In this document: positions 37,976 through 50,692 of the stretch, one piece after another | Position numbering within the stretch: position 1 is the stretch's first letter | Layout: the number at the start of each line of letters is the position of its first letter | NCBI GenBank assembly: GCA_026713925.1 | Contig: JAPONM010000021.1 | Span: 1 to 63,485 of the forward strand | Length of the DNA: 63,485 bases | Direction: 5' to 3' | Source of the DNA: Gammaproteobacteria bacterium | GTDB lineage: Bacteria > Pseudomonadota > Gammaproteobacteria > UBA4575 | Made by a program: the position numbers and the translations under genes | The notes under the pieces: model-generated | Databases searched by the model: none | The model's input: the letters and a program-made list of their open reading frames with translations, nothing else | Told to the model about the DNA's origin: nothing

Positions 37976-39166
37976 ATGCGGCTCAAGCATCTTTTGAAAA
38001 TTGTTGCCATGATGCTTGTCGCAGGCTGCTTCATCCAGTTTTCCGCCTGTACCAGTCTGCTGGACAAGCCCAAGCAGTGGCTTGAACGGGAAAAGGACCC
38101 TCGCGAACCAGCGGCCCTGGCCGATCTTGATGCGGAATCCCTGGACGTGAAATCGGTGTGGAACGGCTCTATTGGCAGCCCTGAAAAGGCATATCTACAG
38201 ATTCGGCCGTATATAGCAGGAGACCGGGTCTATGTTACGGGCTCAGGAAACCGCGTGGAGGCCTGGCAACTGGAGGATGGAAATCGCATCTGGTCGGTGA
38301 ATGTGCAGGAACCGGTTTCAGGGGGTGTAAACGGGGGCGAAGGCATTCTGGCGGTAGGGACCGAGAGTGGGCTGGTCATTGCACTGGACGGCGTGGACGG
38401 AAAGGAAAAATGGCGTACCTTGCTCAGTAGTGAGGTGCTGGCCTTGTCAGGAGTCAAGCATGGTGTCATTGTTGCCCGCACCAATGACAGCACTGTGCAT
38501 GCGCTCGATATCGGGAATGGTGCGGTAGCCTGGAAGGCAAGCCGTATTTCACCGCCGTTGACGCTGCGTGGTGCTAGCCAGCCCAAGGTAGCGGGAAGTG
38601 CCGTGCTGGTCGGTTATGATGACGGCAAGCTGGTTGCGCTGAGCTTGCTTGACGGTGAAGAGTTGTGGAAGACAACGGTATCCGTTCCCAGTGGCCGGTC
38701 GGAACTGGAACGCATGGCGGATATTGACGGGGAAATTGCTTATTCGGATGACGTGGTCTATGCCGCAAATTTCAATGGGCGCGTGGTGGCAATCGACATG
38801 GTCACCGGAAGGTTGAACTGGGCCCGGGACATGTCTTCCCATGCCGGTGTGTGCGTGGACGAATCCCGTGTGTATGTAGTGGATGCGGACGACAGCATAT
38901 GGGCTCTCGACAGGACCTCGGGCGCCACCCTGTGGCGGCAGGACAAGCTGTTGTACCGATCACTCACGGCTCCTGGATCAATGGGAGATTATATTGTTGT
39001 CGGGGATTTCAAGGGCTATCTGCACTGGCTGTCCAAGACGGACGGAAAGCTGGTTGGCAGGAACAAGGCAGCAGGTGATGCAATCGGCAGCCCGCCTGTT
39101 ATCATGGGCCAGCGTGCCTATGTCCTTGCGGAGAACGGGTCGTTTGCAGTCCTGCAGTATCCCTGA
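37976..39166 (+). CDS. bamB: Outer membrane assembly lipoprotein BamB
   Basis: 396 residues from the ATG at 37976. Lipoprotein signal with lipobox FSAC, followed by an eight-bladed PQQ-like beta-propeller with repeats such as AWQLEDGNRIWS, ALDGVDGKEKWR, ALDIGNGAVAWK, ALDRTSGATLWR. Part of the BAM complex inserting outer membrane proteins. 160 bp intergenic to der. Confidence 0.94.
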   Translation: MRLKHLLKIVAMMLVAGCFIQFSACTSLLDKPKQWLEREKDPREPAALADLDAESLDVKSVWNGSIGSPEKAYLQIRPYIAGDRVYVTGSGNRVEAWQLEDGNRIWSVNVQEPVSGGVNGGEGILAVGTESGLVIALDGVDGKEKWRTLLSSEVLALSGVKHGVIVARTNDSTVHALDIGNGAVAWKASRISPPLTLRGASQPKVAGSAVLVGYDDGKLVALSLLDGEELWKTTVSVPSGRSELERMADIDGEIAYSDDVVYAANFNGRVVAIDMVTGRLNWARDMSSHAGVCVDESRVYVVDADDSIWALDRTSGATLWRQDKLLYRSLTAPGSMGDYIVVGDFKGYLHWLSKTDGKLVGRNKAAGDAIGSPPVIMGQRAYVLAENGSFAVLQYP

Positions 39167-39325
39167 TCTGGAGTTTTCAGTCACGGGTAGTCGGCATAAC
39201 CCCGGAAGGTCTGCCTATCCCCTTTCAGAATGTGCTGCTGATACACCCAGGCTATACAAGGTGCAAAGTGCACGGCGCTTTCTTTACAATAACTGCCTGT
39301 CATCCCTGATCATTCAAGCTATCCA

Positions 39326-40723
39326 GTGAAACCTGTAATTGCCCTTGTCGGGCGCTCGAACGTCGGCAAGTCCACACTGTTCAATTATCTGACCCGGTCA
39401 AAGGATGCGCTGGTGGCCGACCAGCCAGGGCTTACCCGGGATCGGATCTATGGCGTGACATGCAGGTTTGACAGCCGCTATATCGTTGTCGATACCGGAG
39501 GCATCGAACCTCGGGGAGATCCTGACCGGAAAGACAGCCTCCGTCTTTCGATTGCATCCCAGGCCTGGCAGGCCGTAGAGGAAGCCGACCTGGTGTTTTT
39601 CATGGCAGATGGGATACAGGGACTTGTGCCTCAGGATCGGGAAGTGTTTTCCGAGTTGAGGCGTTCTGGCCACAGGGTGTTCGTACTGGTCAACAAGGCA
39701 GACATGGAGCCTGCACACCTCCTCGCGAGTGATTTCTCCGAACTTGGAGCGAAAGATGTTTTTGAGGTTTCATCCCGAACAGGCAAGGGAGTAGAAAAGG
39801 TCCTGTGTGCTGCCGACGTACTATTTCCTCCCCAACCAGGCCTGCAAGGTAAAGACGAAGAGGGTGTGATACGGGTTGCAATCGCGGGCAGACCCAATGT
39901 GGGCAAGTCGACGCTGGCCAATGCCTTGCTGGATGAGGAGCGCTTTATCACTTCGGATGTGCCGGGTACGACCCGGGACAGTATTGCCGTGCGTGTGGAA
40001 AAATCAGGCATGGTATTTGAGTTGATCGATACGGCAGGTGTTCGACGCCGCAGCCGCGTGCATGACATGATCGAGAAATTCAGTGTCGTGAAAACACTGC
40101 AGGCGATAGAAGCGGCCCATGTTGTGATCCTGATGCTGGATGGGACCCAGGAATTTGCCGAACAGGATGCACGGCTGGCCGGCACGATTCTTGAGAGCGG
40201 TCGTGCGCTCGTGGTCGCGGTCAATAAAACAGACGCCTGTTCCAGGGAGGACCATGTAAGTATCCGCAAGGGGCTGGATCTTAAATTGAGGTTTCTGGAT
40301 TTTGCGGAACGGCAACTGATTTCTGCCATAAAGGGGGAGGGCATTGCCAAACTGATGCAGGCTGTAACGCGTGCACATGCTGCAGCCAGCATCCGTGTCA
40401 GTACGCCGGTTCTGACCCGAATGCTGGAAGAGGCGCTGGATAGCTTTCAGCCTCCTCTGGTACGGGGTCAAAGAATCCGGCTAAAGTATGCAACGCAAAC
40501 GGGAACATGCCCTCCGACGTTTATCCTGTACGGCAACCAGATTCGCAGGATCCCGGGTTCCTATAAGCGATATCTGGAAAATTATTTCCGCAGGGTGCTG
40601 CAACTGACCGGCACCCCCGTTCGGCTGGAATTCAGGCAGTCTGACAACCCGTATGCCGGCAGGCGAAACACTCTCACACCCAGGCAGCAGCGCACCCGAA
40701 GGCGCCAGCAAAAAAATAAATGA
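39326..40723 (+). CDS. der: Ribosome assembly GTPase Der
   Basis: 465 residues, GTG start. Two tandem GTPase domains, each with its P-loop (GRSNVGKSTLFN near residue 9, GRPNVGKSTLAN near 190), DTGG/DTAG and NKAD/NKTD motifs, and a KH-like C-terminus with FRQSDNPYAGRRN. Acts in 50S maturation. Confidence 0.96.
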   Translation: MKPVIALVGRSNVGKSTLFNYLTRSKDALVADQPGLTRDRIYGVTCRFDSRYIVVDTGGIEPRGDPDRKDSLRLSIASQAWQAVEEADLVFFMADGIQGLVPQDREVFSELRRSGHRVFVLVNKADMEPAHLLASDFSELGAKDVFEVSSRTGKGVEKVLCAADVLFPPQPGLQGKDEEGVIRVAIAGRPNVGKSTLANALLDEERFITSDVPGTTRDSIAVRVEKSGMVFELIDTAGVRRRSRVHDMIEKFSVVKTLQAIEAAHVVILMLDGTQEFAEQDARLAGTILESGRALVVAVNKTDACSREDHVSIRKGLDLKLRFLDFAERQLISAIKGEGIAKLMQAVTRAHAAASIRVSTPVLTRMLEEALDSFQPPLVRGQRIRLKYATQTGTCPPTFILYGNQIRRIPGSYKRYLENYFRRVLQLTGTPVRLEFRQSDNPYAGRRNTLTPRQQRTRRRQQKNK

Positions 40724-40862
40724 TCGAACCCCGACCATGCCACGCTTGTCCGATGTACGGACGAGACAGCTGTTCTGGCGGCTCCCGAAGCCTTCGGGGC
40801 AACTGTTCAGCCCTGATTGAGTGCGTATATCCTGTATTGATACAGTAAGTTGCGTGATATAT

Positions 40863-41258
40863 CTAAAGTTCTCCAGGAAGAGTAACCTGCGTTGCAGGTT
40901 GCCAGCCATCCTGTCGGTGCTCTGCGGTCACCTGCGTGTAGATTCCCCCCCGCACATTGAAATCCGCAGTAATACGCATAAACCGGGGCTTTAGCAATGC
41001 CACAAAATCGCTTAGAATTCGGTTTGTTATTGCTTCATGGAATAGGCCTTCGTTCCTAAATGAACTCATGTACAGTTTGAGTGCTTTCAGTTCCATGCAG
41101 AGTTTGTCCGGTACATACTCGATCAGGAACTCGGCAAAGTCGGGCTGGCCGGTTAGCGGGCATAGGCAGGTAAACTCCGGAATATGCAGGCGGATGGTAT
41201 AGTCGGTATCATGTTGCGGGTTTTCAAATGTGTCTAGATAATGGGTATGGTCAGGCAT
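40863..41258 (-). CDS. queF: NADPH-dependent 7-cyano-7-deazaguanine reductase, short type
   Basis: 131 residues, the single-domain YkvM-like form. [15 protein letters not shown] carries the nucleophilic Cys (33) and the catalytic Asp (40), and [17 protein letters not shown] the substrate-binding region. Reduces preQ0 to preQ1, the base that tgt (22610) inserts. Divergent from smc with 53 bp between. Confidence 0.94.
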   Translation of the reverse strand: MPDHTHYLDTFENPQHDTDYTIRLHIPEFTCLCPLTGQPDFAEFLIEYVPDKLCMELKALKLYMSSFRNEGLFHEAITNRILSDFVALLKPRFMRITADFNVRGGIYTQVTAEHRQDGWQPATQVTLPGEL

Positions 41259-41311
41259 TGGTGATCAGGTCTCGTGCGCTCAGGCTGCCTATTATAGGCG
41301 AACTGGCATAG

Positions 41312-44300
41312 ATGCGACTCAATTCCGTAAAAATCTCCGGGTTCAAGTCATTCGTGGACCCGACCACATTTTTCTTTCCGACTCCCATGGTGGGCATTGT
41401 AGGTCCTAACGGTTGCGGGAAATCCAACATTATTGATGCGGTGCGCTGGGTGATGGGCGAAAGCAGCCGGCACCTGCGGGGCACAACCATGGAAGATGTG
41501 ATTTTTAATGGTTCATCGGCACGCAGCCCGTCCGGGCAGGCATCGGTTGAGCTGATATTTGATAACCGGGAAGGCAAGTTCGGTGGCAAGTATTCCGCCT
41601 ATAACGAGATATCCGTGCGCAGGCTTGCAGTACGGGACGGGCAGTCAAAATATTTCCTGAATGGCACGAAGTGTCGACGCAGGGACATCGTGGACCTGTT
41701 TCTGGGTACCGGCCTGGGTCCAAACAGCTATGCCATTATTGAGCAGGGCATGATTTCGAGGCTGATCGATACCAAGCCGGATGAATTGCGTGTGTTCCTG
41801 GAGGAAGCGGCGGGGATTTCCAAGTACAAGGAACGGCGCCGGGAGACCGAAAACCGTATCCGGCATACCTGCGAGAATCTTGAGCGGCTCAACGACGTGA
41901 CGGAAGAGATCTCCAAGCGGATTGAGCACTTGCAGCGTCAGGCCAGGGCTGCGGAACACTACAAGGTGCTCAAGGAGAAAGAGCGTCGAACCAAGAGTGA
42001 ATTGCTGGCCCTGCGCTGGCAGGTGCAGCAGGAAAACGTGGAAGCCCTCAAGCAGTCTGTGGATCATAAACACACGGAAATTGAAAAGGTGGTCGCGGAA
42101 ATTCGTTCCCTTGAGGCCGAGGTTGAAAATCTGCGCCTGCAGCATGCAGAGGAAACGGAAAGTTTCAACCAGGTTCAGGGAGAGTATTACCGGCTGGGCG
42201 CTGAAATGTCCAGGGTGGAGCAATCCATTCGCCATGCCAAGGAATTGAGCGGCCACTATGGCAAGGAGTTGAAACAGGTTCGCGAGGCCCAGGACGAGGC
42301 CGGGCATGCCTATGGCGAAGAGCAGGTAAAAGTGCAGGATCTGGAGATCAGGATTGATGAGCTCGAGCCGCAGCTGGAGGTTGCCCGGCAGGCGTTGGCT
42401 CTGAATACCGGAAAGCTGGGTGAGGCCCGGTCGGACATGGCCGTCTGGCAGGAGACTTGGGATGCGCTGATGACAAGGATTGCAGGTCCGGCCCAGACGG
42501 TGGAAATCGAGGTTTCACGCATCCGCTATCTGGAGTCACAGCTGGAACAGTTCACTGAACGCAAGGAACGGCTTGCAGAAGACCTGAATCAGGGAATCTC
42601 CGGCCAGCAGTATGATGGGGTCGAAGATCTGCAGTCGCGTATCAGCAAGGCCAGTATCGCACGCCAGGATCTTTCTGACCTTCTGGGGAAGCTGGTGGAC
42701 AAGATCAGCCAGGGTCGTACTGCCAGCCAGAAGCTTGCGGCAGAAGTCCGGCAGGCACGTGAGGCACTACGTGACCTGCAGGTCCGCCATGCCTCCCTGC
42801 AGGCCCTGCAAAACGTAGTGCTGGGTGGGGAAGAAACTGTAAACCGTTGGTTGGAACACGAGGGACTGAGCGAGGCCTCGCGCCTGATGGACAAGATCAG
42901 GACTGAAGCCGGCTGGGAGAGTGCCATTGAAACCGTACTGGGGGAATATCTGGAGTCCGTTTGCGTGGAGGATATTGAGCAGGTGGTTGAATCATGCAGC
43001 CGGATTGAAACGGGGCATCTGGTCATGCTGGAGCCAGGCAGTCCGGCTTCTGCGTCCCTTGCCGAAGGTACATTGGCTTCCAAGGTACATTCACCTGTTG
43101 ATCTCACAGGGTTTCTGGGCAGTATTCATGTGGCTGAGGATCTGCAGCATGCACTGGAAAGACGCAAGATGCTGGAACCAGATCAGTCCGTAATCACCCG
43201 AGAAGGAATTTGGATGGGCAGCAACTGGCTGCGGATTGCCCGGGCTACAGCGGATCAGGGCAACGTACTGCAGCGCAAGCGTGATATCAAGGCGCTTGAG
43301 AAAAAGATTGAATCTCAGGAACAATTGACCGGAACCCTTGAGTCAGGCCTGGAAGCTTGCCAGGGAGAACTGGCTGAGAACGAGCAAGAAAAGGATGATA
43401 TCCAGGTTCGCCTTGCCGATGTGCAGGCACGCTACGTCCAGGCAAAGGCGGACCAGGCAGGGCACATACAGGAGCAGGAACTTCTGGGGCAACTTCAGGG
43501 TTATTCGGATGAGGTGGACCGTCAGCTCAGGCAGGTGCGGGAAGAACTTGATGCGTCGAAGGTATCAAAGGAGCAGGCTGAAGTCATTCTTGAAGGATTT
43601 GAGGGCGAGCGCAGTGTATTGCTGCAACAGCATGATGAGGTTGAGTCATCTCTGGACAGTGCACGCAGCGAAGAGTCAGAGAGTCGTGAGTCGGTCCATC
43701 AATGTGCCCTTGAGCTGGAATCCTGTCGAAGCTCCCTGCAGGCGACGCAGGAAGCATTGGGCAGAATGCATGAACAAAGTGTACAGCTGAAGCAGCGTAA
43801 CGATTCCCTGAAGGCATCTATCGAAGAGAGTGATGCTCCGCTCGAAGGAATGGATGACCAGCTGAAAAGACTCGTCGATGAACGTATCGAAGTCAACAAA
43901 AGCCTGACAGAAGCACGTAGTATCTCGCAGGCGACTGAAGAGCAGATTCGTTCCAGGCAAGAAAGCATAGTGATTCTGCATGGCAGCCAGGAACGCCTGC
44001 AGGGCGAACTGGAGGAGGCAAAGCTTGCTTGGCAGGAGGCCAATGTACGCAGCAAGACCGTAGAGGAGCAGTTGGAGGAATATGAGGAATCCCTTGATTC
44101 CCTGATCCAGCAGTTGCCTGAAGATGCACATGTGCAGGAATGGGAAAAAAAGGTACAGGCAGTGGGGAAAAAGATTGCACGTCTTGGTCCGATCAATCTG
44201 GCCGCGATCGGTGAGTTCGAAGAGCACAGGGAACGCAAGGAATATCTGGACAGTCAGTATGAAGATCTCCGCAAGGCGCTGGAGACGCTCGAGCGTGCGA

Positions 44301-44800
44301 TCCGCAAGATCGACAAGGAAACCCGGGATCGTTTCAAGGATATATTTGACCGGGTCAACCAGCATCTGCAGGACATGTATCCGCGGTTGTTCGGAGGGGG
44401 GGACGCACATCTGGAAATGACAGGGGACGACCTGTTGACTGCAGGGGTATCCATCATGGCCCGCCCGCCCGGCAAGCGCCTTTCATCGATACAGCTCATG
44501 TCGGGTGGCGAAAAAGCACTGACTGCAGTGGCCCTGGTATTCTCTCTGTTTGAACTGAATCCTGCTCCATTCTGCCTGCTGGACGAGGTGGATGCGCCTT
44601 TGGATGAGGCAAATGTCACCCGCTACTGTGAATTGCTGAAGGACATGAGCAACCGGGTACAGTTCATATCCATTACCCATAACAAAAGTACCATGGAATA
44701 TGCGAGTCAGTTGCTGGGGATTACAATGAGTGAGCCGGGAGTTTCGAGAGTGGTTTCAGTGGATATCGATGCAGCGGCGGAGATGCACGCAGTGTCATGA
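41312..44800 (+). CDS. smc: Chromosome partition protein SMC
   Basis: 1162 residues. Walker A GPNGCGKS at 31-38, long coiled coils, a hinge around residues 510-640, then the C-motif LMSGGEKALTAVAL and Walker B CLLDEVDAPLDEANV. Forms ATP-driven DNA loops with ScpAB. Gammaproteobacteria outside the enteric group carry SMC rather than only MukB, so this excludes Enterobacterales-like hosts. Confidence 0.97.
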   Translation: MRLNSVKISGFKSFVDPTTFFFPTPMVGIVGPNGCGKSNIIDAVRWVMGESSRHLRGTTMEDVIFNGSSARSPSGQASVELIFDNREGKFGGKYSAYNEISVRRLAVRDGQSKYFLNGTKCRRRDIVDLFLGTGLGPNSYAIIEQGMISRLIDTKPDELRVFLEEAAGISKYKERRRETENRIRHTCENLERLNDVTEEISKRIEHLQRQARAAEHYKVLKEKERRTKSELLALRWQVQQENVEALKQSVDHKHTEIEKVVAEIRSLEAEVENLRLQHAEETESFNQVQGEYYRLGAEMSRVEQSIRHAKELSGHYGKELKQVREAQDEAGHAYGEEQVKVQDLEIRIDELEPQLEVARQALALNTGKLGEARSDMAVWQETWDALMTRIAGPAQTVEIEVSRIRYLESQLEQFTERKERLAEDLNQGISGQQYDGVEDLQSRISKASIARQDLSDLLGKLVDKISQGRTASQKLAAEVRQAREALRDLQVRHASLQALQNVVLGGEETVNRWLEHEGLSEASRLMDKIRTEAGWESAIETVLGEYLESVCVEDIEQVVESCSRIETGHLVMLEPGSPASASLAEGTLASKVHSPVDLTGFLGSIHVAEDLQHALERRKMLEPDQSVITREGIWMGSNWLRIARATADQGNVLQRKRDIKALEKKIESQEQLTGTLESGLEACQGELAENEQEKDDIQVRLADVQARYVQAKADQAGHIQEQELLGQLQGYSDEVDRQLRQVREELDASKVSKEQAEVILEGFEGERSVLLQQHDEVESSLDSARSEESESRESVHQCALELESCRSSLQATQEALGRMHEQSVQLKQRNDSLKASIEESDAPLEGMDDQLKRLVDERIEVNKSLTEARSISQATEEQIRSRQESIVILHGSQERLQGELEEAKLAWQEANVRSKTVEEQLEEYEESLDSLIQQLPEDAHVQEWEKKVQAVGKKIARLGPINLAAIGEFEEHRERKEYLDSQYEDLRKALETLERAIRKIDKETRDRFKDIFDRVNQHLQDMYPRLFGGGDAHLEMTGDDLLTAGVSIMARPPGKRLSSIQLMSGGEKALTAVALVFSLFELNPAPFCLLDEVDAPLDEANVTRYCELLKDMSNRVQFISITHNKSTMEYASQLLGITMSEPGVSRVVSVDIDAAAEMHAVS

Positions 44801-44842
44801 TGAGTCAAAAGATGTACACCATTCAGACCTGGACAGGCCCAT

Positions 44843-45610
44843 ATGGAAGTTGAGCTGCGCATTGCGTTACTGGTGGCGGGACTGGCTGTGCTGGCTGCAT
44901 TGTATTTCTGGGGGCGCGCAAGAGGTCGCGCAGCAGCCCGCCAGCGCAAAAAATTCGAGAACTTCGATTTTGAGGAGGAGGACCTGCCGAACCCGCTGGA
45001 CTCGGACCCGGATCCCGGTCCGGATCCCAATCCCGGGTCTGGCGCCCTGTCCGGTGTCGCGGCAGTCGACACGTATGACTCCGCAGACAGTACGGATGAG
45101 CCGGACACCGGCGAATCAGGATCCGGGTACCAGCCGAGTCTGCTGGGGTCGGAGTCCGAAGAAGAGGCCGGAATCGGAAAACTGATTGTGGTGCACGTCA
45201 TGGCCAAGCGCCCGCGCATGTTCAACGGTGCAGAAATTGTGAATCTGGCCAGGGAGTTTGAACTCGAATACGATGACATGCACGTGTTTCACAGAAAGGT
45301 CAAGCGTCTCGGGGACAAGAAAGCAATGTACAGCGTTGTCAACGCGGTCAAGCCGGGCACATTTGACTTGGATAGCATGGACACGTTCGAAACGCCGGGC
45401 ATCAGTTTCGTAATGAGCCTTCCAGGTCCCGAAAAAGGTCTGAAGGCATTCAACATCATGCTTGAAGCAGCAAAAAAGTCTGCCAAACGCCTGCGCGGAG
45501 ATTTGATGGATGAGTCGCGAAGCCGCCTGAGCGCGGAGACGATCTCGCGCATGCAGGAAGAAGTGCAGCTTTACAGCCTGAAGCACCCGAATCAGAATCA
45601 AGATACATAG
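44843..45610 (+). CDS. zipA: Cell division protein ZipA
   Basis: 255 residues. N-terminal membrane helix (IALLVAGLAVLAALYFW), a basic patch, an acidic Pro/Gly linker (about 45-110), and the FtsZ-binding domain (KLIVVHVMAKRPRMFNGAEI, TPGISFVMSLPGP). Tethers FtsZ to the inner membrane. 43 bp after smc; zipA-ligA order is typical of gammaproteobacteria. Confidence 0.94.
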   Translation: MEVELRIALLVAGLAVLAALYFWGRARGRAAARQRKKFENFDFEEEDLPNPLDSDPDPGPDPNPGSGALSGVAAVDTYDSADSTDEPDTGESGSGYQPSLLGSESEEEAGIGKLIVVHVMAKRPRMFNGAEIVNLAREFELEYDDMHVFHRKVKRLGDKKAMYSVVNAVKPGTFDLDSMDTFETPGISFVMSLPGPEKGLKAFNIMLEAAKKSAKRLRGDLMDESRSRLSAETISRMQEEVQLYSLKHPNQNQDT

Positions 45611-45681
45611 GCGTTGTGTACTGCAGGAAAATTTTTCCCGAACAGCGGCTCCGGTCCCGCATTGCTGCATACATCTGCTGA

Positions 45682-47742
<2,061 letters not shown>

Positions 47743-47853
47743 TGCACCTGTTTCCGTACGTCCCTGTCCGCGACGCCAGGTCGCTGCATTGCGGCGAATT
47801 TGGCGCGGGTGCAGGGTGATATTCTGCTAGAATGAAAAAATCCTCAGTCAGGT

Positions 47854-48702
47854 ATGCGCCTGATACCGGATGGCCAGGCCATCCTCATGCGGGATTCGTA
47901 CAACCAGTTTAGCAACCAGATTCAGTATCCAGGCTTGGCAACCATACACCCAACCGCAGTAGTTTCTCCCAAGGCCGAAATCGATACCGATGTGACCATC
48001 GGTCCGCACAGCGTGGTGGAAGATTCCGTAATCATACATTCCGGTACTGAAATCGGACCACAGTGTGTGGTGCACCCCTTTGTCAGGCTGGGTGCCGGCA
48101 ACCGGTTGCATGCACAGGTGGTACTCGGCGGACTGCCTCAGGATACTTCGTTTGCGGGCGAGGAAACCTGGCTGGAAATTGGGGACGGCAATATCTTTCG
48201 GGAAAACTGTACGGTACACCGTTCCACCAATCCGGACGTACCCACGCGAATCGGCAACCGTTGCTATCTGATGTGCTATGCGCACGTGGCGCACGATTGC
48301 CAGCTTGGAGATGAGGTGGTACTGACAGCCTACGTGGGGCTGAGCGGTCATATTGAGATTGGCGACAAGGCCAACCTGGGGGGACATGTCGGCACCCATC
48401 AGCATATCCGTATCGGCACGTTGTCTATGGTGGCGGGCTATACGCCTGTACGCAAGGATGTGATGCCGTACTGCTTGCTGGGAGGGGAACCGGTACGTCA
48501 TTACCGGCTGAATTCCATCGGTCTGCGACGTGCAGGGGTAAAGGGTGAACGTTATGGCAAGCTGGAACAGGCTTACCGGCAGTTACGGGCAGGTGAACCG
48601 GCAGAGAACCTGCAAGGCACACCCGAAATTGAATTTCTTCGTGCCTGGATGCTGGCGCCGTCGAGGCGCGGAGTCTACGGATTTCTGCAATCACAGGACT
48701 GA
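47854..48702 (+). CDS. lpxA: UDP-N-acetylglucosamine acyltransferase-like protein (LpxA family)
   Basis: 282 residues, left-handed beta-helix hexapeptide repeats from IHPTAVVSPKAEI on. The catalytic His region CYAHVAHDCQLGD and the LpxA-type ENCTVHRST are present; the C-terminal helix follows. LpxA starts lipid A synthesis by acylating UDP-GlcNAc. It stands alone rather than in the lpxD-fabZ-lpxA-lpxB cluster and is about 20 residues longer than E. coli LpxA, so it may be a second, specialised copy. Confidence 0.75.
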   Translation: MRLIPDGQAILMRDSYNQFSNQIQYPGLATIHPTAVVSPKAEIDTDVTIGPHSVVEDSVIIHSGTEIGPQCVVHPFVRLGAGNRLHAQVVLGGLPQDTSFAGEETWLEIGDGNIFRENCTVHRSTNPDVPTRIGNRCYLMCYAHVAHDCQLGDEVVLTAYVGLSGHIEIGDKANLGGHVGTHQHIRIGTLSMVAGYTPVRKDVMPYCLLGGEPVRHYRLNSIGLRRAGVKGERYGKLEQAYRQLRAGEPAENLQGTPEIEFLRAWMLAPSRRGVYGFLQSQD

Positions 48703-48736
48703 CACGGGTGTCGTATTTTTGCTTATCACCTGAACC

Positions 48737-49252
48737 ATGAGCACTACCCTTAGAACACTTTTCAATATTTGCCTGCTTCGACAAGGTCCGGAGGCACTGC
48801 CGTATTCCCGAATGCTTCTGGGCGCGCTGCTTGTCATCAGCTTTATGATTTCCGTGTTGATTGGCGGGATGATCTACAGTGTAAAGGCTGCGGTGTTATC
48901 CAGCGTTGCCGGTTTGTTCGTGTCGTTCGCCTTTGCAAAAATCCTGCTGCTTAAAAAACCGGAACGATTCCTGCAAACCTTCAGTGCCATGCTGGGAACG
49001 GTGACCCTGATCAATATCGTGTCGCTTCCAAGCAGCTATTCGCTCCAGTACATGCAGCTTGGGGAGACTGCAGAATTGTTTTTCGGTGTCACCGGACTGG
49101 CTCTTTTCGTATGGGTGGTGATCGTATACGGGTACATATTCAGCAGGGCGCTGTCGTCCGCAATGAGCTACGGTGTAGCCATCAGCGTGGGCTACGCCCT
49201 GCTGCATATCATCGTGCTGGAAATGTTCATTTCCGCAAGCTTGCCTGGCTGA
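48737..49252 (+). CDS. Hypothetical multi-helix membrane protein
   Basis: 171 residues with about four helices. The start follows a run of A/T without a clear ribosome-binding site. Its TGA stop shares a base with the mpl start, so translation may be coupled. Similar small membrane genes often precede mpl; no function recognised. Confidence 0.65.
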   Translation: MSTTLRTLFNICLLRQGPEALPYSRMLLGALLVISFMISVLIGGMIYSVKAAVLSSVAGLFVSFAFAKILLLKKPERFLQTFSAMLGTVTLINIVSLPSSYSLQYMQLGETAELFFGVTGLALFVWVVIVYGYIFSRALSSAMSYGVAISVGYALLHIIVLEMFISASLPG

Positions 49253-50634
49253 TGCACGTCCATATTCTTGGCATCTGCGGCACCTTCATGGGAAGTCTGG
49301 CGATCATTGCCCGGCAACTCGGACACGCGGTTTCCGGCTCGGATACCAATGTGTATCCGCCCATGAGTACGCAGCTTGAGATGGCAGGTATCGGAATCAT
49401 GGAAGGCTATTCCGTTGATCATCTCCACCCCATGCCTGACCAGATTATCGTGGGCAATGTCATGACACGCGGGAACCAGGTCCTGGAATACCTGCTCAAC
49501 AACCACCTGCCTTTCACGTCCGGACCGGCCTGGCTGCATGATCATGTCCTGCAGGACCGCCGGGTACTGGCAGTAGCGGGCACGCACGGTAAGACCACCG
49601 TTAGCAGCATGCTGGCCTGGATACTGGAATACGCCGGACTGGAACCGGGCTTCCTGATTGGCGGCGTGCCTGAAAATTTCGAGCATTCCTCAAGACTGGG
49701 GAAGTCGGAACTCTTTGTGATCGAGGCGGATGAGTACGACACCGCATTTTTTGACAAGCGCTCGAAGTTTCTACATTACTGTCCACATACCCTGATACTC
49801 AACAACCTGGAGTTCGACCACGCGGACATTTTTGACGGGGTCGGGGATATCAAACGCCAGTTCCACCATCTTGTTCGCATCATGCCAGGTGAGGGTCGGG
49901 TCATTGTCAATCATGATGACCGGAATATACGCGACGTCCTGGACATGGGCTGCTGGACAACAGTTGAATCCTTTTCCGTCGACGATGCTTCCGCCACCTG
50001 GTTTGCAGACAGGATCAATTTGCGTACTTCACAGTTTTCACTGCAAAAGCAGGGCAAGTCCTGTGGGTCTGCCCTGCTTGGGGCACCGGGCAGGCACAAT
50101 ATTGCAAATGCCGTCGCGGCGGTAGCTGGAGCGGTGCATGCCGGGGTTCGGGTGGAGGATGCCCTGCAGGCTCTGGCATCCTTCTCGGGTGTGAAGCGTC
50201 GCCTGGAACATATAGGCACGTTTGGCAGCATCGGTGTGTATGATGATTTTGCGCATCACCCGACCGAGATTGCGGCTACGATCTCCGCCTTTCGGGAACA
50301 GCAGCCACCGGGCCGGATCGTGGCAGTCTTTGAACCCCGTTCCAATACCATGCGCCTCGGGGTACATGCCGAACAGCTGGTACATGCATTCGGCGATGCG
50401 GACAGGGTAGTCATGCTGGAGCCTGACAGCCTTCAGTGGTCGATTCGTGACGTGGCAGACCGGGTAGACCCACCCGCACAGGTGTGTACTACGGTAGATG
50501 CGATCATCACGCTGCTGCTGAATGAGGTCCAGGAAGGTGACAGCATCCTGCTCCTGAGTAACGGCAGTTTTGAAGGCCTGTCTGACAGACTGGTCTCACA
50601 GTTGTGTCGGCGGGAATCTTCTGCCGTGCATTGA
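49252..50634 (+). CDS. mpl: UDP-MurNAc:L-Ala-D-Glu-meso-DAP ligase
   Basis: 460 residues from the ATG at 49252. MHVHILGICGTFMGSLA, the P-loop GTHGKTTVSSMLAW, EADEYDTAFFDKRSKFLHY (the Mpl signature) and DDFAHHPTEI. It reattaches recycled murein tripeptide to UDP-MurNAc. Last gene of the core block before tRNA-Pro. Confidence 0.95.
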   Translation: MHVHILGICGTFMGSLAIIARQLGHAVSGSDTNVYPPMSTQLEMAGIGIMEGYSVDHLHPMPDQIIVGNVMTRGNQVLEYLLNNHLPFTSGPAWLHDHVLQDRRVLAVAGTHGKTTVSSMLAWILEYAGLEPGFLIGGVPENFEHSSRLGKSELFVIEADEYDTAFFDKRSKFLHYCPHTLILNNLEFDHADIFDGVGDIKRQFHHLVRIMPGEGRVIVNHDDRNIRDVLDMGCWTTVESFSVDDASATWFADRINLRTSQFSLQKQGKSCGSALLGAPGRHNIANAVAAVAGAVHAGVRVEDALQALASFSGVKRRLEHIGTFGSIGVYDDFAHHPTEIAATISAFREQQPPGRIVAVFEPRSNTMRLGVHAEQLVHAFGDADRVVMLEPDSLQWSIRDVADRVDPPAQVCTTVDAIITLLLNEVQEGDSILLLSNGSFEGLSDRLVSQLCRRESSAVH

Positions 50635-50692
50635 CGGGGAGTCGGGACTTGTTGACCTGGGTCACGTTCGGGACGTATGATCCGCCGTCGGT

